Below the pieces are notes generated by a model. The model was given only the letters and a program-made list of their open reading frames with translations, searched no databases and was not told the DNA's origin. Made by a program: the position numbers and the translations under genes. DNA of 16,617 bases from a bacterium UBP4_UBA6127 (GTDB lineage: Bacteria; UBP4; UBA4092): the NCBI GenBank assembly GCA_002428325.1, contig DIVR01000049.1, positions 28,360 to 44,976 of the forward strand, given 5' to 3'. This document shows, one piece after another, positions 1 through 6,999 of the stretch; positions within the stretch are counted from its first letter, which is position 1, and each line of letters begins with the position of its first letter.

Positions 1-28
1 GCGGGTTCAAATCCCGTCTCCCGCTCCA
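1..28 (+). tRNA. tRNA-Gly, 3' end only (cut by window start)
   Basis: The first 28 bases form the T arm (GCGGG, loop TTCAAAT, CCCGT), then the acceptor strand CTCCCGC, a U discriminator and an encoded CCA. The inferred 5' acceptor strand GCGGGAG together with U73 is the usual pattern of bacterial tRNA-Gly; tRNA-Cys also has U73 but a different acceptor. The anticodon lies outside the window, so the isoacceptor cannot be named. Confidence 0.85.
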
Positions 29-51
29 TTTTTTTATCTGGAAATAAGCAA

Positions 52-84
52 GGGAAAGCCTACATTTATGAGGCTTTCCCTTTT
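52..84 (+). terminator. Terminator between tRNA-Gly and hcp, probably bidirectional
   Basis: A perfect 10-bp stem, GGGAAAGCCT at 52-61 pairing with AGGCTTTCCC at 71-80, with a 9-nt loop, is followed by TTTT on the plus strand. Read on the minus strand, the same hairpin is followed by TTGCTTATTT. It can therefore end both the tRNA transcript and the convergent hcp transcript, whose stop codon is at 117-119. Confidence 0.8.
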
Positions 85-116
85 ACATTTCAGCTGATTT
101 TACAGGATATTTTCGG

Positions 117-1433
117 TCAGACTCCCGCTAACATTCTCTCCCTATCGACATCCGGGGTTGAAATCAGTTTCAATCCATATTGTTCCACCAGGAAATTCAG
201 GATATCTTCATTAAAGAAGACCGGCGCTTTGGGTCCGATGGTAATATTCTGGATTCCCAGGTAAAGCAGCGAGCTGAGGATCAGGACTGCTTTCTGTTCC
301 ATCCAGGAAAGGACAATCGAGATGGGCAGGTCATTGACCGGGATATTCAGGACTTTACTGAGGGTCAGGGCGATATGGACCGCCCCATTAGAGTCATTAC
401 ATTGGCCCAAATCCAGGTATCGGGGGATTTCGGTCCCGGGGACAGTCCCAAAATCCAGGTCATTAAACCGGAATTTGCCGCAGGAAGTGGTAATAACAAC
501 ACAATCGTCAGGTAGGTCTTTCACCAAATCCCGGAAATAATTCCCCTGAGGACCGGGGGCATCACAACCAGCCACCACAAAGAATCGGTTGATTTTACCT
601 TCCCCGATAGCGGCCAGAATAGCAGGGGCAAACTCATTCAAGAGGGTTTTATAATGATGTCCGGTGGTAAGAGTCTCTTCTGAGTCGAAGTCTGTCACTT
701 CAGGGCAAGCCAGGGCCTTGGCTATCAATCCGGAGAAATCATCCCCTTCAATTTTATGAGCCCCTTCAATTCCCACATATTTATAGGTAAAGAGCCGGTC
801 GAGATAACCGCAATTCTTCCGATGAGGAACAATACAGTTGGTATTGACCAGGATTGCCCCCTGCCATTTTTCAAAAAGCTGGGTTTGGTCAAACCAGGAT
901 TTCCCGATATTGCCTTTCAAATGGGGATATTTCCTGAGTTCAGGATATCCATGGGCAGGCAGCATCTCTGAATGGGTATAAATATTGATGCCTTTCCCGG
1001 CGGTAACTTCCAGCAACTTCTTTAAGAGCAACAAATTATGCCCGGTTACCAGGATAGCCTTCCCTTCGGCTTTATTATTAGTCACTTTCACCGGGGTAGG
1101 GATTCCTAATTCCTTAGTATGGGCTTCTGAGAGCAAATCCATCATTTTCACCCCAGCCTCCCCTACTTTCATCAGCTGAGCCAGATGGTCATTCAGGGTA
1201 AAATTGACATTAGTCAGGGTGAAATAGAGGGTTTCCCCCATAATATCATCCACTTCAATAGTAGAAACTCCCATCTCCCGGGCATGGGCTCGATAGGAAG
1301 CTAACCCTTTTAACCCAAAAATCATCGTATCCTGTAGCCGGGCCAGAGTCTCATTTTTTCCACAAGTCCCCATGGGTTGGCCGGCAGCTCCGCATCCTCC
1401 GGGCGCCGACATCTCACATTGATAACAGAACAT
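117..1433 (-). CDS. hcp: Hybrid-cluster protein (hydroxylamine reductase), short class III form
   Basis: This is a cytoplasmic iron-sulfur enzyme. The family reduces hydroxylamine to ammonia in vitro and is now mostly linked to NO reduction and nitrosative stress defence in anaerobes. It has 438 residues. N-terminal cysteines C3, C6, C14 and C24 are the likely ligands of the simple cubane. All hybrid-cluster ligands known from the Desulfovibrio enzyme can be placed: H132, E156, C200, C290, C318, C345, E379 and K381, with almost the same spacing as in that protein. The N-terminal part is about 112 residues shorter than in class I enzymes, which is the hallmark of the class III form described from Thermotoga and archaea. 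The C14-C24 gap (9 residues) is wider than the usual 5. The ATG start has AGGAGG eight bases upstream. It is preceded by a regulator gene on the same strand and by an FNR-type box, so it is probably induced by NO or anoxia. Confidence 0.95.
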   Translation of the reverse strand: MFCYQCEMSAPGGCGAAGQPMGTCGKNETLARLQDTMIFGLKGLASYRAHAREMGVSTIEVDDIMGETLYFTLTNVNFTLNDHLAQLMKVGEAGVKMMDLLSEAHTKELGIPTPVKVTNNKAEGKAILVTGHNLLLLKKLLEVTAGKGINIYTHSEMLPAHGYPELRKYPHLKGNIGKSWFDQTQLFEKWQGAILVNTNCIVPHRKNCGYLDRLFTYKYVGIEGAHKIEGDDFSGLIAKALACPEVTDFDSEETLTTGHHYKTLLNEFAPAILAAIGEGKINRFFVVAGCDAPGPQGNYFRDLVKDLPDDCVVITTSCGKFRFNDLDFGTVPGTEIPRYLDLGQCNDSNGAVHIALTLSKVLNIPVNDLPISIVLSWMEQKAVLILSSLLYLGIQNITIGPKAPVFFNEDILNFLVEQYGLKLISTPDVDRERMLAGV

Positions 1434-1493
1434 ATTCTTTCCTCCTGAGAAATAATCTCCGATAAAGTCGATTTTTATTCCTTATCAAGTTTC

Positions 1494-1499
1494 ATTCTA
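1494..1499 (-). promoter_or_regulatory. -10 element of the predicted hcp promoter
   Basis: On the minus strand TAGAAT occupies 1499 down to 1494, placed exactly at -12 to -7 if the FNR-type box at 1522-1535 is centred at -41.5. The predicted start is near 1487, which gives a 54-nt leader. There is no good -35 hexamer, as expected for a class II activator-dependent promoter. Confidence 0.6.
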
Positions 1500-1518
1500 G
1501 AAGGGGTTTGAGGGTGTG

Positions 1519-2172
1519 TCATTGATTCAAATCAAGATATTCCTGAAGTTTCTCTGGATGAAGGACATGGATTCCACCCTGAGGGGTTTTCTCAATAGCC
1601 CCATAATCCTTGAGCTTTTTCAGGATTCGGGAAAGGGTTTCGGGAGTTAAATGTAGTAATGCGGCGATTTGCCAGTGTTTCAAGGTAGTAAAAAGGGTTT
1701 CATCTTCCTGGAGAATTTTGATGATTCGGGCATTGGCATCCTGCATCAAGCCTCGATTCAACATCTCTTCCAGGGTCTTTATTTTGGCCACCAGCGAACT
1801 GATCAGCCGGAGACTGATATCGGGATGAGTCAGAAGTGTTTCCTTAAATTTATTAAAATCAATAATCAGCATTTTACCGGGGGCATCAAAGAGGGCGAAT
1901 GCCGGAAAAGGTTTCTGGTTCAGATTGGCATACTCCCCCACCAGGGTTACCGGATTGAAATAATGGAGAATAACCTCTTTTCCTTTGGCATCCATCATAT
2001 AGACTTTGACGGTGCCTTCAATCAGGATATAGAGATAATCCGAAGGGTCCCCGGCATGAAAGGCATATTCCCCTGCCCCATATGATTTAACCCTGCTGAT
2101 TTGTTCCAGCGATTCCAGCTCCTCTTCCTTTAATTGGCTGAAGAGAGGTATCTGTTTCAGAATATTTTGCAT
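1519..2172 (-). CDS. Crp/Fnr-family transcriptional regulator, probable activator of hcp (HcpR-like)
   Basis: The protein has 217 residues. The N-terminal half (about 8-115) is a cyclic-nucleotide-binding-type beta barrel with glycines typical of the fold (for example G34, G41, G53). A long dimerisation helix follows at about 118-142, then a winged helix at about 147-205. The recognition helix PETLSRILKKL has the FNR-like E178, S181, R182 triad. There is no cysteine anywhere, so unlike FNR it cannot hold an iron-sulfur cluster through cysteines; heme or another ligand is possible, as reported for some HcpR proteins. The gene lies 85 bp upstream of hcp on the same strand and its 3' end carries a perfect FNR-type box. 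Together these suggest the NO/redox regulator of hcp. The SD is weak (GAAAG). The role is inferred from context; other Crp/Fnr functions remain possible. Confidence 0.85.
   Translation of the reverse strand: MQNILKQIPLFSQLKEEELESLEQISRVKSYGAGEYAFHAGDPSDYLYILIEGTVKVYMMDAKGKEVILHYFNPVTLVGEYANLNQKPFPAFALFDAPGKMLIIDFNKFKETLLTHPDISLRLISSLVAKIKTLEEMLNRGLMQDANARIIKILQEDETLFTTLKHWQIAALLHLTPETLSRILKKLKDYGAIEKTPQGGIHVLHPEKLQEYLDLNQ
1522..1535 (-). promoter_or_regulatory. Perfect FNR-type operator (TTGAT-N4-ATCAA) upstream of hcp
   Basis: The 14-bp palindrome TTGATTCAAATCAA matches the FNR consensus without mismatch. It lies over the last codons of the upstream regulator gene, 95 bp before the hcp start codon. 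Its centre sits at -41.5 from the start predicted from TAGAAT, the class II activator position. The regulator's recognition helix carries E178, S181 and R182, the same E-x-x-S-R pattern that FNR uses to read TTGAT. Confidence 0.65.
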
Positions 2173-2260
2173 ATTCTTTCAGAGTAACAGAGGATGGGAA
2201 GGTTGAAAAGGATAAATATTTTAATAATAATTTAATTTAACTAAGTTTCTTTCTTCTGAT

Positions 2261-3526
2261 TTATTGGACAGAAGTGTTTTCTTTAGGCAACTTATTTTCT
2301 TCTGTTAACACTTTCCTGGTTATTCGCTTTATCTCATCAAGAAAAAAACGACTCTCCCGATAATTATGGCACTTCTTATAGGCGTTAATCGCCATCCCAT
2401 ATTCTTTCATTTTTTCATAAAGATCAGCTTTCATCATGCAAAAAAATATCATTTCTTCTTTCCCTAAATCATGGTTACGAATCAGCAGGTTTATCCATTT
2501 AACAGATTCTTTCCATTGTTTATTTCTCATATAATAACGGACTAGTGAAGAAGGAACCTGCAGAAGGTGATGATTATACCGATAAGCTTTCTGGCAGAAC
2601 TTCAGATAATCTTCAGATTCCTTAAGTTTCAAGCAGAGCCTGGCAAACTGAAACCATAATATCCCATCCCGAGGATATTGCTGTAATTGCCTGGTAATCT
2701 TTGCCTTATATTTCTCTACCATCATCAATGGTTTATTCTTTTTTGTTTTGGATGAAGCACTGGAATTCCGGTAATAATCAAGCTCATTAGTGACATAACT
2801 ATCAATCAGAACAGGGTTACCTTCTAGTGATTGAAAGTAATAAATCAACATAGATTTTCTGAATATCTTAAAATCTTCATCCTTGACCGCTGTTAGCTTA
2901 TCCCATTCATTAGAAGTATCAAAAAACAATTTCAAATATCGCTGCACTGCCTGGGGCCGTTTTAGTATATTAGCCATCCTGGCTGACTCCAAAAGCAACC
3001 GTGGCTTGTCTTTCTCCAGGTTCCACCCTTTCTGATATGCCTTCAGGGAATTCCCATAATCTTTCTGTTTTTCATAGAGCTCGCTCAACCATAAATAACA
3101 GTATTCCCTGTCTTTGACAGGTACATCCCTGAATTCTAATACACGGTTAAATGAATCTATGGCTGGCTGCCATTGCTTCTGTCTTGCATATACAATCCCC
3201 GAATTATAAAAAACATCCCATTGTCCGGGATTCAGTTGATTAGATTGTTTATAAGCAGAAATAGACTTTGCATCCTTCCCATAACTGCTTAATACATCTC
3301 CATACAATTTCCACAAACTTTCATCCAACGGATAGACAGCCAATAATTTCTCTATCTTTTGCACTAGTGACTTATATTTAATATTCGCCTGCAGAGTCTT
3401 GCCTTTATAGTTCAATTGGTCAGCTTTTTCTAACTCTTGCATAATCTGTTCATACTCGGCATCGCTGATTCTTTGTATCCTTTGAGAAGACCCTTTTCCT
3501 GTATTTTTACTTTGAGTTGATTTCAT
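2261..3526 (-). CDS. Tetratricopeptide (TPR) repeat protein, function unknown
   Basis: The protein has 421 residues if it starts at the ATG at 3526, which has AAGG five bases upstream. An ATG four codons earlier (3538) has no SD at a useful distance. Helical TPR units are visible in the middle, for example around WKLYGDVLSSYGKDAKSISAYKQ, VFYNSGIVYARQKQWQPAIDSFNRVL and YLWLSELYEKQKDYGNSLKAYQK, with further degenerate units in the C-terminal third (FFCMMKADLYEKMKEYGMAINAYKK). There is no signal peptide or membrane segment, so it is predicted to be a cytoplasmic protein-binding scaffold. The N-terminus (first 25 residues) is polar and basic. It is rich in Lys and Tyr. It lies 88 bp upstream of the Crp/Fnr gene with no clear terminator between them, so read-through is possible. 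Its partner is unknown. Confidence 0.8.
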   Translation of the reverse strand: MKSTQSKNTGKGSSQRIQRISDAEYEQIMQELEKADQLNYKGKTLQANIKYKSLVQKIEKLLAVYPLDESLWKLYGDVLSSYGKDAKSISAYKQSNQLNPGQWDVFYNSGIVYARQKQWQPAIDSFNRVLEFRDVPVKDREYCYLWLSELYEKQKDYGNSLKAYQKGWNLEKDKPRLLLESARMANILKRPQAVQRYLKLFFDTSNEWDKLTAVKDEDFKIFRKSMLIYYFQSLEGNPVLIDSYVTNELDYYRNSSASSKTKKNKPLMMVEKYKAKITRQLQQYPRDGILWFQFARLCLKLKESEDYLKFCQKAYRYNHHLLQVPSSLVRYYMRNKQWKESVKWINLLIRNHDLGKEEMIFFCMMKADLYEKMKEYGMAINAYKKCHNYRESRFFLDEIKRITRKVLTEENKLPKENTSVQ

Positions 3527-3603
3527 ATAAACCTTCATCCCGAATTTTATTTATCTCCAACCAACAAAACAGTACCCGTCTCTCTCTATTTAAATTGTAT
3601 TGG

Positions 3604-3747
3604 AAGTATCCTTACCTATTGCGGGATATGTCCATTACCCGGCCCAATCAGGTCTGGAGTACTGATATTACTTATATTCGGCTTCAGAAGGGCTTTATTT
3701 ACCTGGTGTCCGTGATAGATTGGCATAGCCGATATGTGTTGAGATGA
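3604..3747 (+). pseudogene. IS3-family transposase OrfB remnant
   Basis: About 47 codons read KYPYLLRDMSITRPNQVW, then STDITYI and a GFIYLVSVIDWHSRYVL block, the start of the rve/DDE integrase core of IS3-family OrfB. The first catalytic Asp is the D of TDITY. The frame then hits TGA at 3745-3747, where the family usually has a Trp (VLSW), and no further core with the remaining Asp and Glu follows. The N-terminal HTH part and the terminal inverted repeats are absent too. It is a dead fragment marking the edge of the AT-rich gene cluster. The ATG upstream of it at 3517 lies inside the TPR gene and is not a real start. Confidence 0.85.
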
Positions 3748-3816
3748 CGGTTACCTTATTTATCATTATGTTAATTAAATAAACAGCTGGAAGATCATAG
3801 TAGGTTAATTTATAAA

Positions 3817-4923
3817 TCAATTTAATATTATCCTTATATGGGTAACACCTTCTTTTATATCTCGTTTAATACCTTTTGTAGCATAATATCTCATTAAACC
3901 TTCTGGAGTAAAAGCATCATTTATTACTCCTGTAATTACTGGCAGATCTTCCCATTCCCCTTGATCAATTTTTATCTGAACATGATTTCCAGGTCTAATA
4001 TAACCTGAAAATAAAGGTTCTTTACCTTCTAGTAATGTATTTTGAGAATCACATGGTTTGATAATCATCCATTGGGCTTTAGGAGACTTAAGTAAATTCA
4101 TTTCTAGATCTGAAGCATGAATTGATGGGACTATTTGGAAACCTCCCCTGTTTTCATCTTTATTTATCTCTGTTTCTATCCTTCTGGGGGAAGTGGAAAT
4201 ACATATTACACCGGGATGATTAGCACGTACTCTTGAACTTTCAATATATTGGCTTCCTTCAAATCTTCCAATTCCCGATACCGGTTGAAGTACTTTTGCT
4301 ATGTTTTTGCTTTTACCATTTTTATAATATATTTTTATTAAACCCTCTTTTCTATTTTCAAAAACTATTTCATTTATATCAAGAACGGGCTTTTTTATAC
4401 GAATTAGTAACTCGTCATTTATCATTGGAGAGTAATAATATGGCAATTTAACATATTTATTATTGTTAGTTTTTTTAATTTTAACTTCATTATTAACATA
4501 AGGAGAGAACAATCCAAAAATAATGTTTCCAGCAGGAATATTCGTAATAATACTACCCAATATTATTGATGCCGAATAATCATCTACATTTAGATATTCT
4601 ACTGGTAAAATATTAATTAAAACACTTCTTATTCCCCCACTGATATAGGGATCCTTCTCTCTTTGAGTGACTTTCAAATGAATACCATTAGCTCCTATTG
4701 CGGCTACACATCCTGTTTTTGCCCACTGAGCGGCCCGAAATCCTAGAGGATTAATCATAGTCACTGGCTTAATAACCGTTCCAACCGCAAATCTTTGGTT
4801 CTCTTTTTCAATTTCAATTAGACCTCCTGATTTATTCTGTATATGGATATATTCGCCTTTTTCACCCCAACTCAAGGTTGTTAATATTACCCCTAATAAT
4901 AAGATATAAAAGGAAAATCTCAT
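3817..4923 (-). CDS. Predicted exported protein of unknown function
   Basis: The protein has 368 residues from the ATG at 4923, which has CAGG five bases upstream; an in-frame ATG at 4935 has no SD. The N-terminus MRFSFYILLLGVILTTLSWG is a typical signal peptide, so the product is exported. The mature part looks beta-rich, with many short hydrophobic strands (VLINILPVEYLNVDDYSASIIL, EIVFENRKEGLIKIYYKNG) and a C-terminal module with FSGYIRPGNHVQIKIDQGEW and EGVTHIRIILN. I do not recognise the family. It is the last gene of an apparent three-gene operon, 26 bp after its neighbour. Base composition is much more AT-rich than in the flanking genes, with many ATA and AAT codons, which suggests foreign origin or relaxed selection. 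Confidence 0.7.
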   Translation of the reverse strand: MRFSFYILLLGVILTTLSWGEKGEYIHIQNKSGGLIEIEKENQRFAVGTVIKPVTMINPLGFRAAQWAKTGCVAAIGANGIHLKVTQREKDPYISGGIRSVLINILPVEYLNVDDYSASIILGSIITNIPAGNIIFGLFSPYVNNEVKIKKTNNNKYVKLPYYYSPMINDELLIRIKKPVLDINEIVFENRKEGLIKIYYKNGKSKNIAKVLQPVSGIGRFEGSQYIESSRVRANHPGVICISTSPRRIETEINKDENRGGFQIVPSIHASDLEMNLLKSPKAQWMIIKPCDSQNTLLEGKEPLFSGYIRPGNHVQIKIDQGEWEDLPVITGVINDAFTPEGLMRYYATKGIKRDIKEGVTHIRIILN

Positions 4924-4949
4924 GTTACCTGTCATATTGATGAATATAT

Positions 4950-5954
4950 TTAGTTCCTTAATCTAGATAAAGCATTTGTTACTTTATCCAGTAATGAATA
5001 ATCCTTAAGATTTTCTTTTTCTAAATATCTCTCAAGAATAGGTATATATTCAGAATTTCTAGATTTTTCAAGTCTATCAATATATTTATAATGAGGAAAA
5101 CAAGGATATTCAATATATTCTTCCAATTGGCCCAATTCAGAATCATCTGATAGATTAATTAACGCCGCTAATGGCCGCTCACCATATAGAGTCCTTGAAC
5201 TATTTGGTATAAGATTCTTCATGAACTGAGTCAAATAAATTTTCTCTGTATCTTTTGCATAACTGGAATAGGCAGCCAGTCCTGCCACAATATATGAATC
5301 AAATATCGTATTGGCTGTTTTCTTGTGTTCCTGAAGAAGAAAGCTATACGCTCTTGGATCACCAGAGCCCCCCAAGTGCAGCATAATAAGATCTGAATTA
5401 ACTTTATAGGTTATTGGATTTTGAGAAAGTAAATATAATTTGTTATATTTTTCACATTGAAGCAGATTTTCATTAAAAGCATTAATTAGCCATATACTAT
5501 ATACAGATGAATTTTCGATCCAATCTAAATCCTCATAACCATGCTCATTTTTTTCTTTACCTAATTTTTCAATTTCTTTATATAAAGTATTAACATATTT
5601 TTCTCTAAGGTTTTCAGGTAAAGTAACTGGTCTATTTAATGAATCCAATATAGTTTTTCTTTCCCCAATATTGTCCCTTTTTAAATAAATATCCATTAAT
5701 CTATCCATAGAATAGAATCTACAGGAAGATTTAGATAAAGTATCACAAGAATCTATTTGCCTTTCAATTTTACGAATTCCCAAAATTATATCATCGTAAT
5801 TTTTAGTAGTTTCCATTTCACACACTACTTGCTCGATATTAGCAGTAGCCAAACAAAACATACTACTCGTATTTGATATTGTAATCGATTGAGAATAATT
5901 ACTCATTGAAAAAACAAACACATTTAAAAGAATTAACAATCTCATTTTACACAT
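4950..5954 (-). CDS. Predicted exported protein with C-terminal helical repeats, unknown function
   Basis: The protein has 334 residues. The ATG at 5954 has GGTGG four bases upstream. An N-terminal hydrophobic stretch (MCKMRLLILLNVFVFSMSNYSQS) is a probable signal peptide. The rest is alpha-helical. The C-terminal third (from about residue 215) has an irregular series of paired helices ending in YIPILERYLEKENLKDYSLLDKVTNALSRL, which resembles HEAT-like or other alpha-solenoid repeats. Several cysteines occur in the predicted mature part (for example VVCEMET, DSCDTLSKSSC, LLQCEKY, YPCFPHY). No catalytic motif is recognised. It is the middle gene of the AT-rich cluster, 18 bp after the upstream gene and 26 bp before the next, so the three are probably co-transcribed. 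Confidence 0.65.
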   Translation of the reverse strand: MCKMRLLILLNVFVFSMSNYSQSITISNTSSMFCLATANIEQVVCEMETTKNYDDIILGIRKIERQIDSCDTLSKSSCRFYSMDRLMDIYLKRDNIGERKTILDSLNRPVTLPENLREKYVNTLYKEIEKLGKEKNEHGYEDLDWIENSSVYSIWLINAFNENLLQCEKYNKLYLLSQNPITYKVNSDLIMLHLGGSGDPRAYSFLLQEHKKTANTIFDSYIVAGLAAYSSYAKDTEKIYLTQFMKNLIPNSSRTLYGERPLAALINLSDDSELGQLEEYIEYPCFPHYKYIDRLEKSRNSEYIPILERYLEKENLKDYSLLDKVTNALSRLRN

Positions 5955-5972
5955 AATCCACCTCTCTCTTTA

Positions 5973-6383
5973 TTATCTTTTTTTATTCAATGTGACCCAG
6001 TTATTTATTCCATAGACATACATATATATATTCACTTCAGAATATGGATATCCCGGAATAGAATTTGGATTTGAATCTAAGATAGTAGTATAAGAATTTA
6101 ATTCTTGATTAATATTCCACCATTTTATTTGCACAGTATCTTTTATAGTATTCAGATCATCGGTTATTATCTTTTCTAAAGCTTTATTAATATTGTATTG
6201 TGCAGGATCATCATATAATTCTTCTTGATAAGAATTCATAATATAAACCATGCGGCTATGATGGCCAAATAATGGATTGGATGCAACGCCTTCATGTTGT
6301 TTAAGATAATTTAATTTATTATCAACTTCTCCCAAAGGAAAAAAAGTTTCATTCATTTCATGCCATCTACAAGTGGTGGTCAC
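5973..6383 (-). CDS. Small unrecognised protein, possibly the 3' remnant of a longer gene
   Basis: There are 136 residues if a GTG at 6383 is used, or 127 from an ATG at 6356; neither has a convincing SD. The frame is open upstream to a stop at 6405-6407 without any ATG, so it may be the tail of a larger broken gene. The sequence is hydrophilic, rich in Asn, Tyr and Ile, with a GHHSRMVYI segment and a Trp pair (IKWWNIN). There is no signal peptide or membrane segment. The HH pair is not enough to claim a nuclease. It leads the AT-rich operon, 18 bp before the exported helical protein. The hairpin-dense non-coding block begins about 160 bp upstream. Confidence 0.5.
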   Translation of the reverse strand: MTTTCRWHEMNETFFPLGEVDNKLNYLKQHEGVASNPLFGHHSRMVYIMNSYQEELYDDPAQYNINKALEKIITDDLNTIKDTVQIKWWNINQELNSYTTILDSNPNSIPGYPYSEVNIYMYVYGINNWVTLNKKR

Positions 6384-6811
6384 CAGAATTATATTACGAA
6401 TGTATTAAATTATTGTGAGAAAACATTATTTATATATAAAATCCCCTGCTTTACCCCTGAGTAGAAGCACGGAGCTGAAGTTCCGCGTTACCAGGTAATG
6501 CCTTTCAGATAGATTTGCCTGTAATATACGGGAGATTCCTAACCAATCGGTAAAACATGATTGGTTTCAGAGAATTAAAAAGACACTAATTCTCTACGGC
6601 TATATTATTACCACCCGGGATGACAAGTTTTGTCACAGGTTTTTATACCTTCCCTACTGAGGGCTCAAAATATTGAGCCCCTACATTTCTGACCCAGAGT
6701 TTTGACGAAGGTCAAAACTTAAAAAGCTCCATCCTATGGAGATTAGTTGACGGTCGTCAAGAGCTAACTTCAATCAAATCAATATCTGTTTTTCGGAATA
6801 GTTCTTATTAT

Positions 6812-6914
6812 CAGGTTTTGGGGGTAGGTTGTAGGGGTAACCCTTGCGGTAACCCTGTTTTTAGGGCACCCGTAAAAGGTGCCCCTACTAAAAACAGTCA
6901 TACCCCAAAACCTG
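6812..6914. repeat. Nested inverted repeat (three arm pairs)
   Basis: The outer arms are CAGGTTTTGGGGGTA at 6812-6826 and TACCCCAAAACCTG at 6901-6914, differing by one G. Inside are CTGTTTTTAG at 6855-6864 with CTAAAAACAG at 6888-6897, and GGGCACC at 6864-6870 with GGTGCCC at 6878-6884 around a 7-nt loop. GTAGGGG at 6831-6837 can alternatively pair with CCCCTAC at 6882-6888. A short direct repeat GGTAACCCT also lies between the left arms. Confidence 0.75.
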
Positions 6915-6955
6915 AACCTCTTAGGTTCAGGGCAAAGGTTTGAAAGGAGGTTGAT

Positions 6956-6987
6956 CCTGCTAAGCTATTCATGAATAGCTTAGCAGG
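6956..6987. repeat. Perfect 32-bp palindrome downstream of the HIT gene
   Basis: The left arm CCTGCTAAGCTATTCA (6956-6971) is followed directly by its exact reverse complement (6972-6987), with no spacer. It lies 12 bp past the stop of the HIT gene and could end the parAB-HIT transcript, but neither side has a run of T, so a rho-independent terminator is not clear. Confidence 0.75.
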
Positions 6988-6999
6988 CAGAAAATTTCC

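Larger units (their letters stand above)
6384..6999. repeat. Gene-free block packed with inverted repeats
   Basis: These 616 bp hold no convincing gene. From 6541 on they contain a chain of hairpin-capable inverted repeats (left arm/right arm): 6541-6547/6560-6566, 6569-6577/6587-6595, 6621-6626/6630-6635, 6661-6668/6673-6680, 6698-6706/6711-6719, 6727-6732/6736-6741, 6747-6752/6755-6760, a nested structure at 6812-6914, 6912-6919/6923-6930 and a perfect palindrome at 6956-6987. The arms differ in sequence, so this is not one repeated unit. It may be a pile-up of genome-wide palindromic elements or a structured RNA. None has a proper U-tract for a terminator. Confidence 0.75.

Noticed and set aside
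3517..3603. ATG at 3517 as the start of the transposase frame
   Set aside because: It lies antisense inside the TPR gene and the first 29 codons show no transposase similarity.
5973..6383. Nuclease or toxin call based on the GHH segment
   Set aside because: The HH pair has none of the further conserved residues of AHH or HNH toxins, and no immunity or delivery gene is recognisable.
6940..6960. Similarity of GGAGGTTGATCCTGC to ends of 16S rRNA
   Set aside because: Only about 15 bases match loosely and no rRNA sequence continues on either side; the second half is part of the 32-bp palindrome.
6384..6999. CRISPR array
   Set aside because: The repeats are inverted and differ from each other; there is no regular direct repeat with unique spacers and no cas gene.
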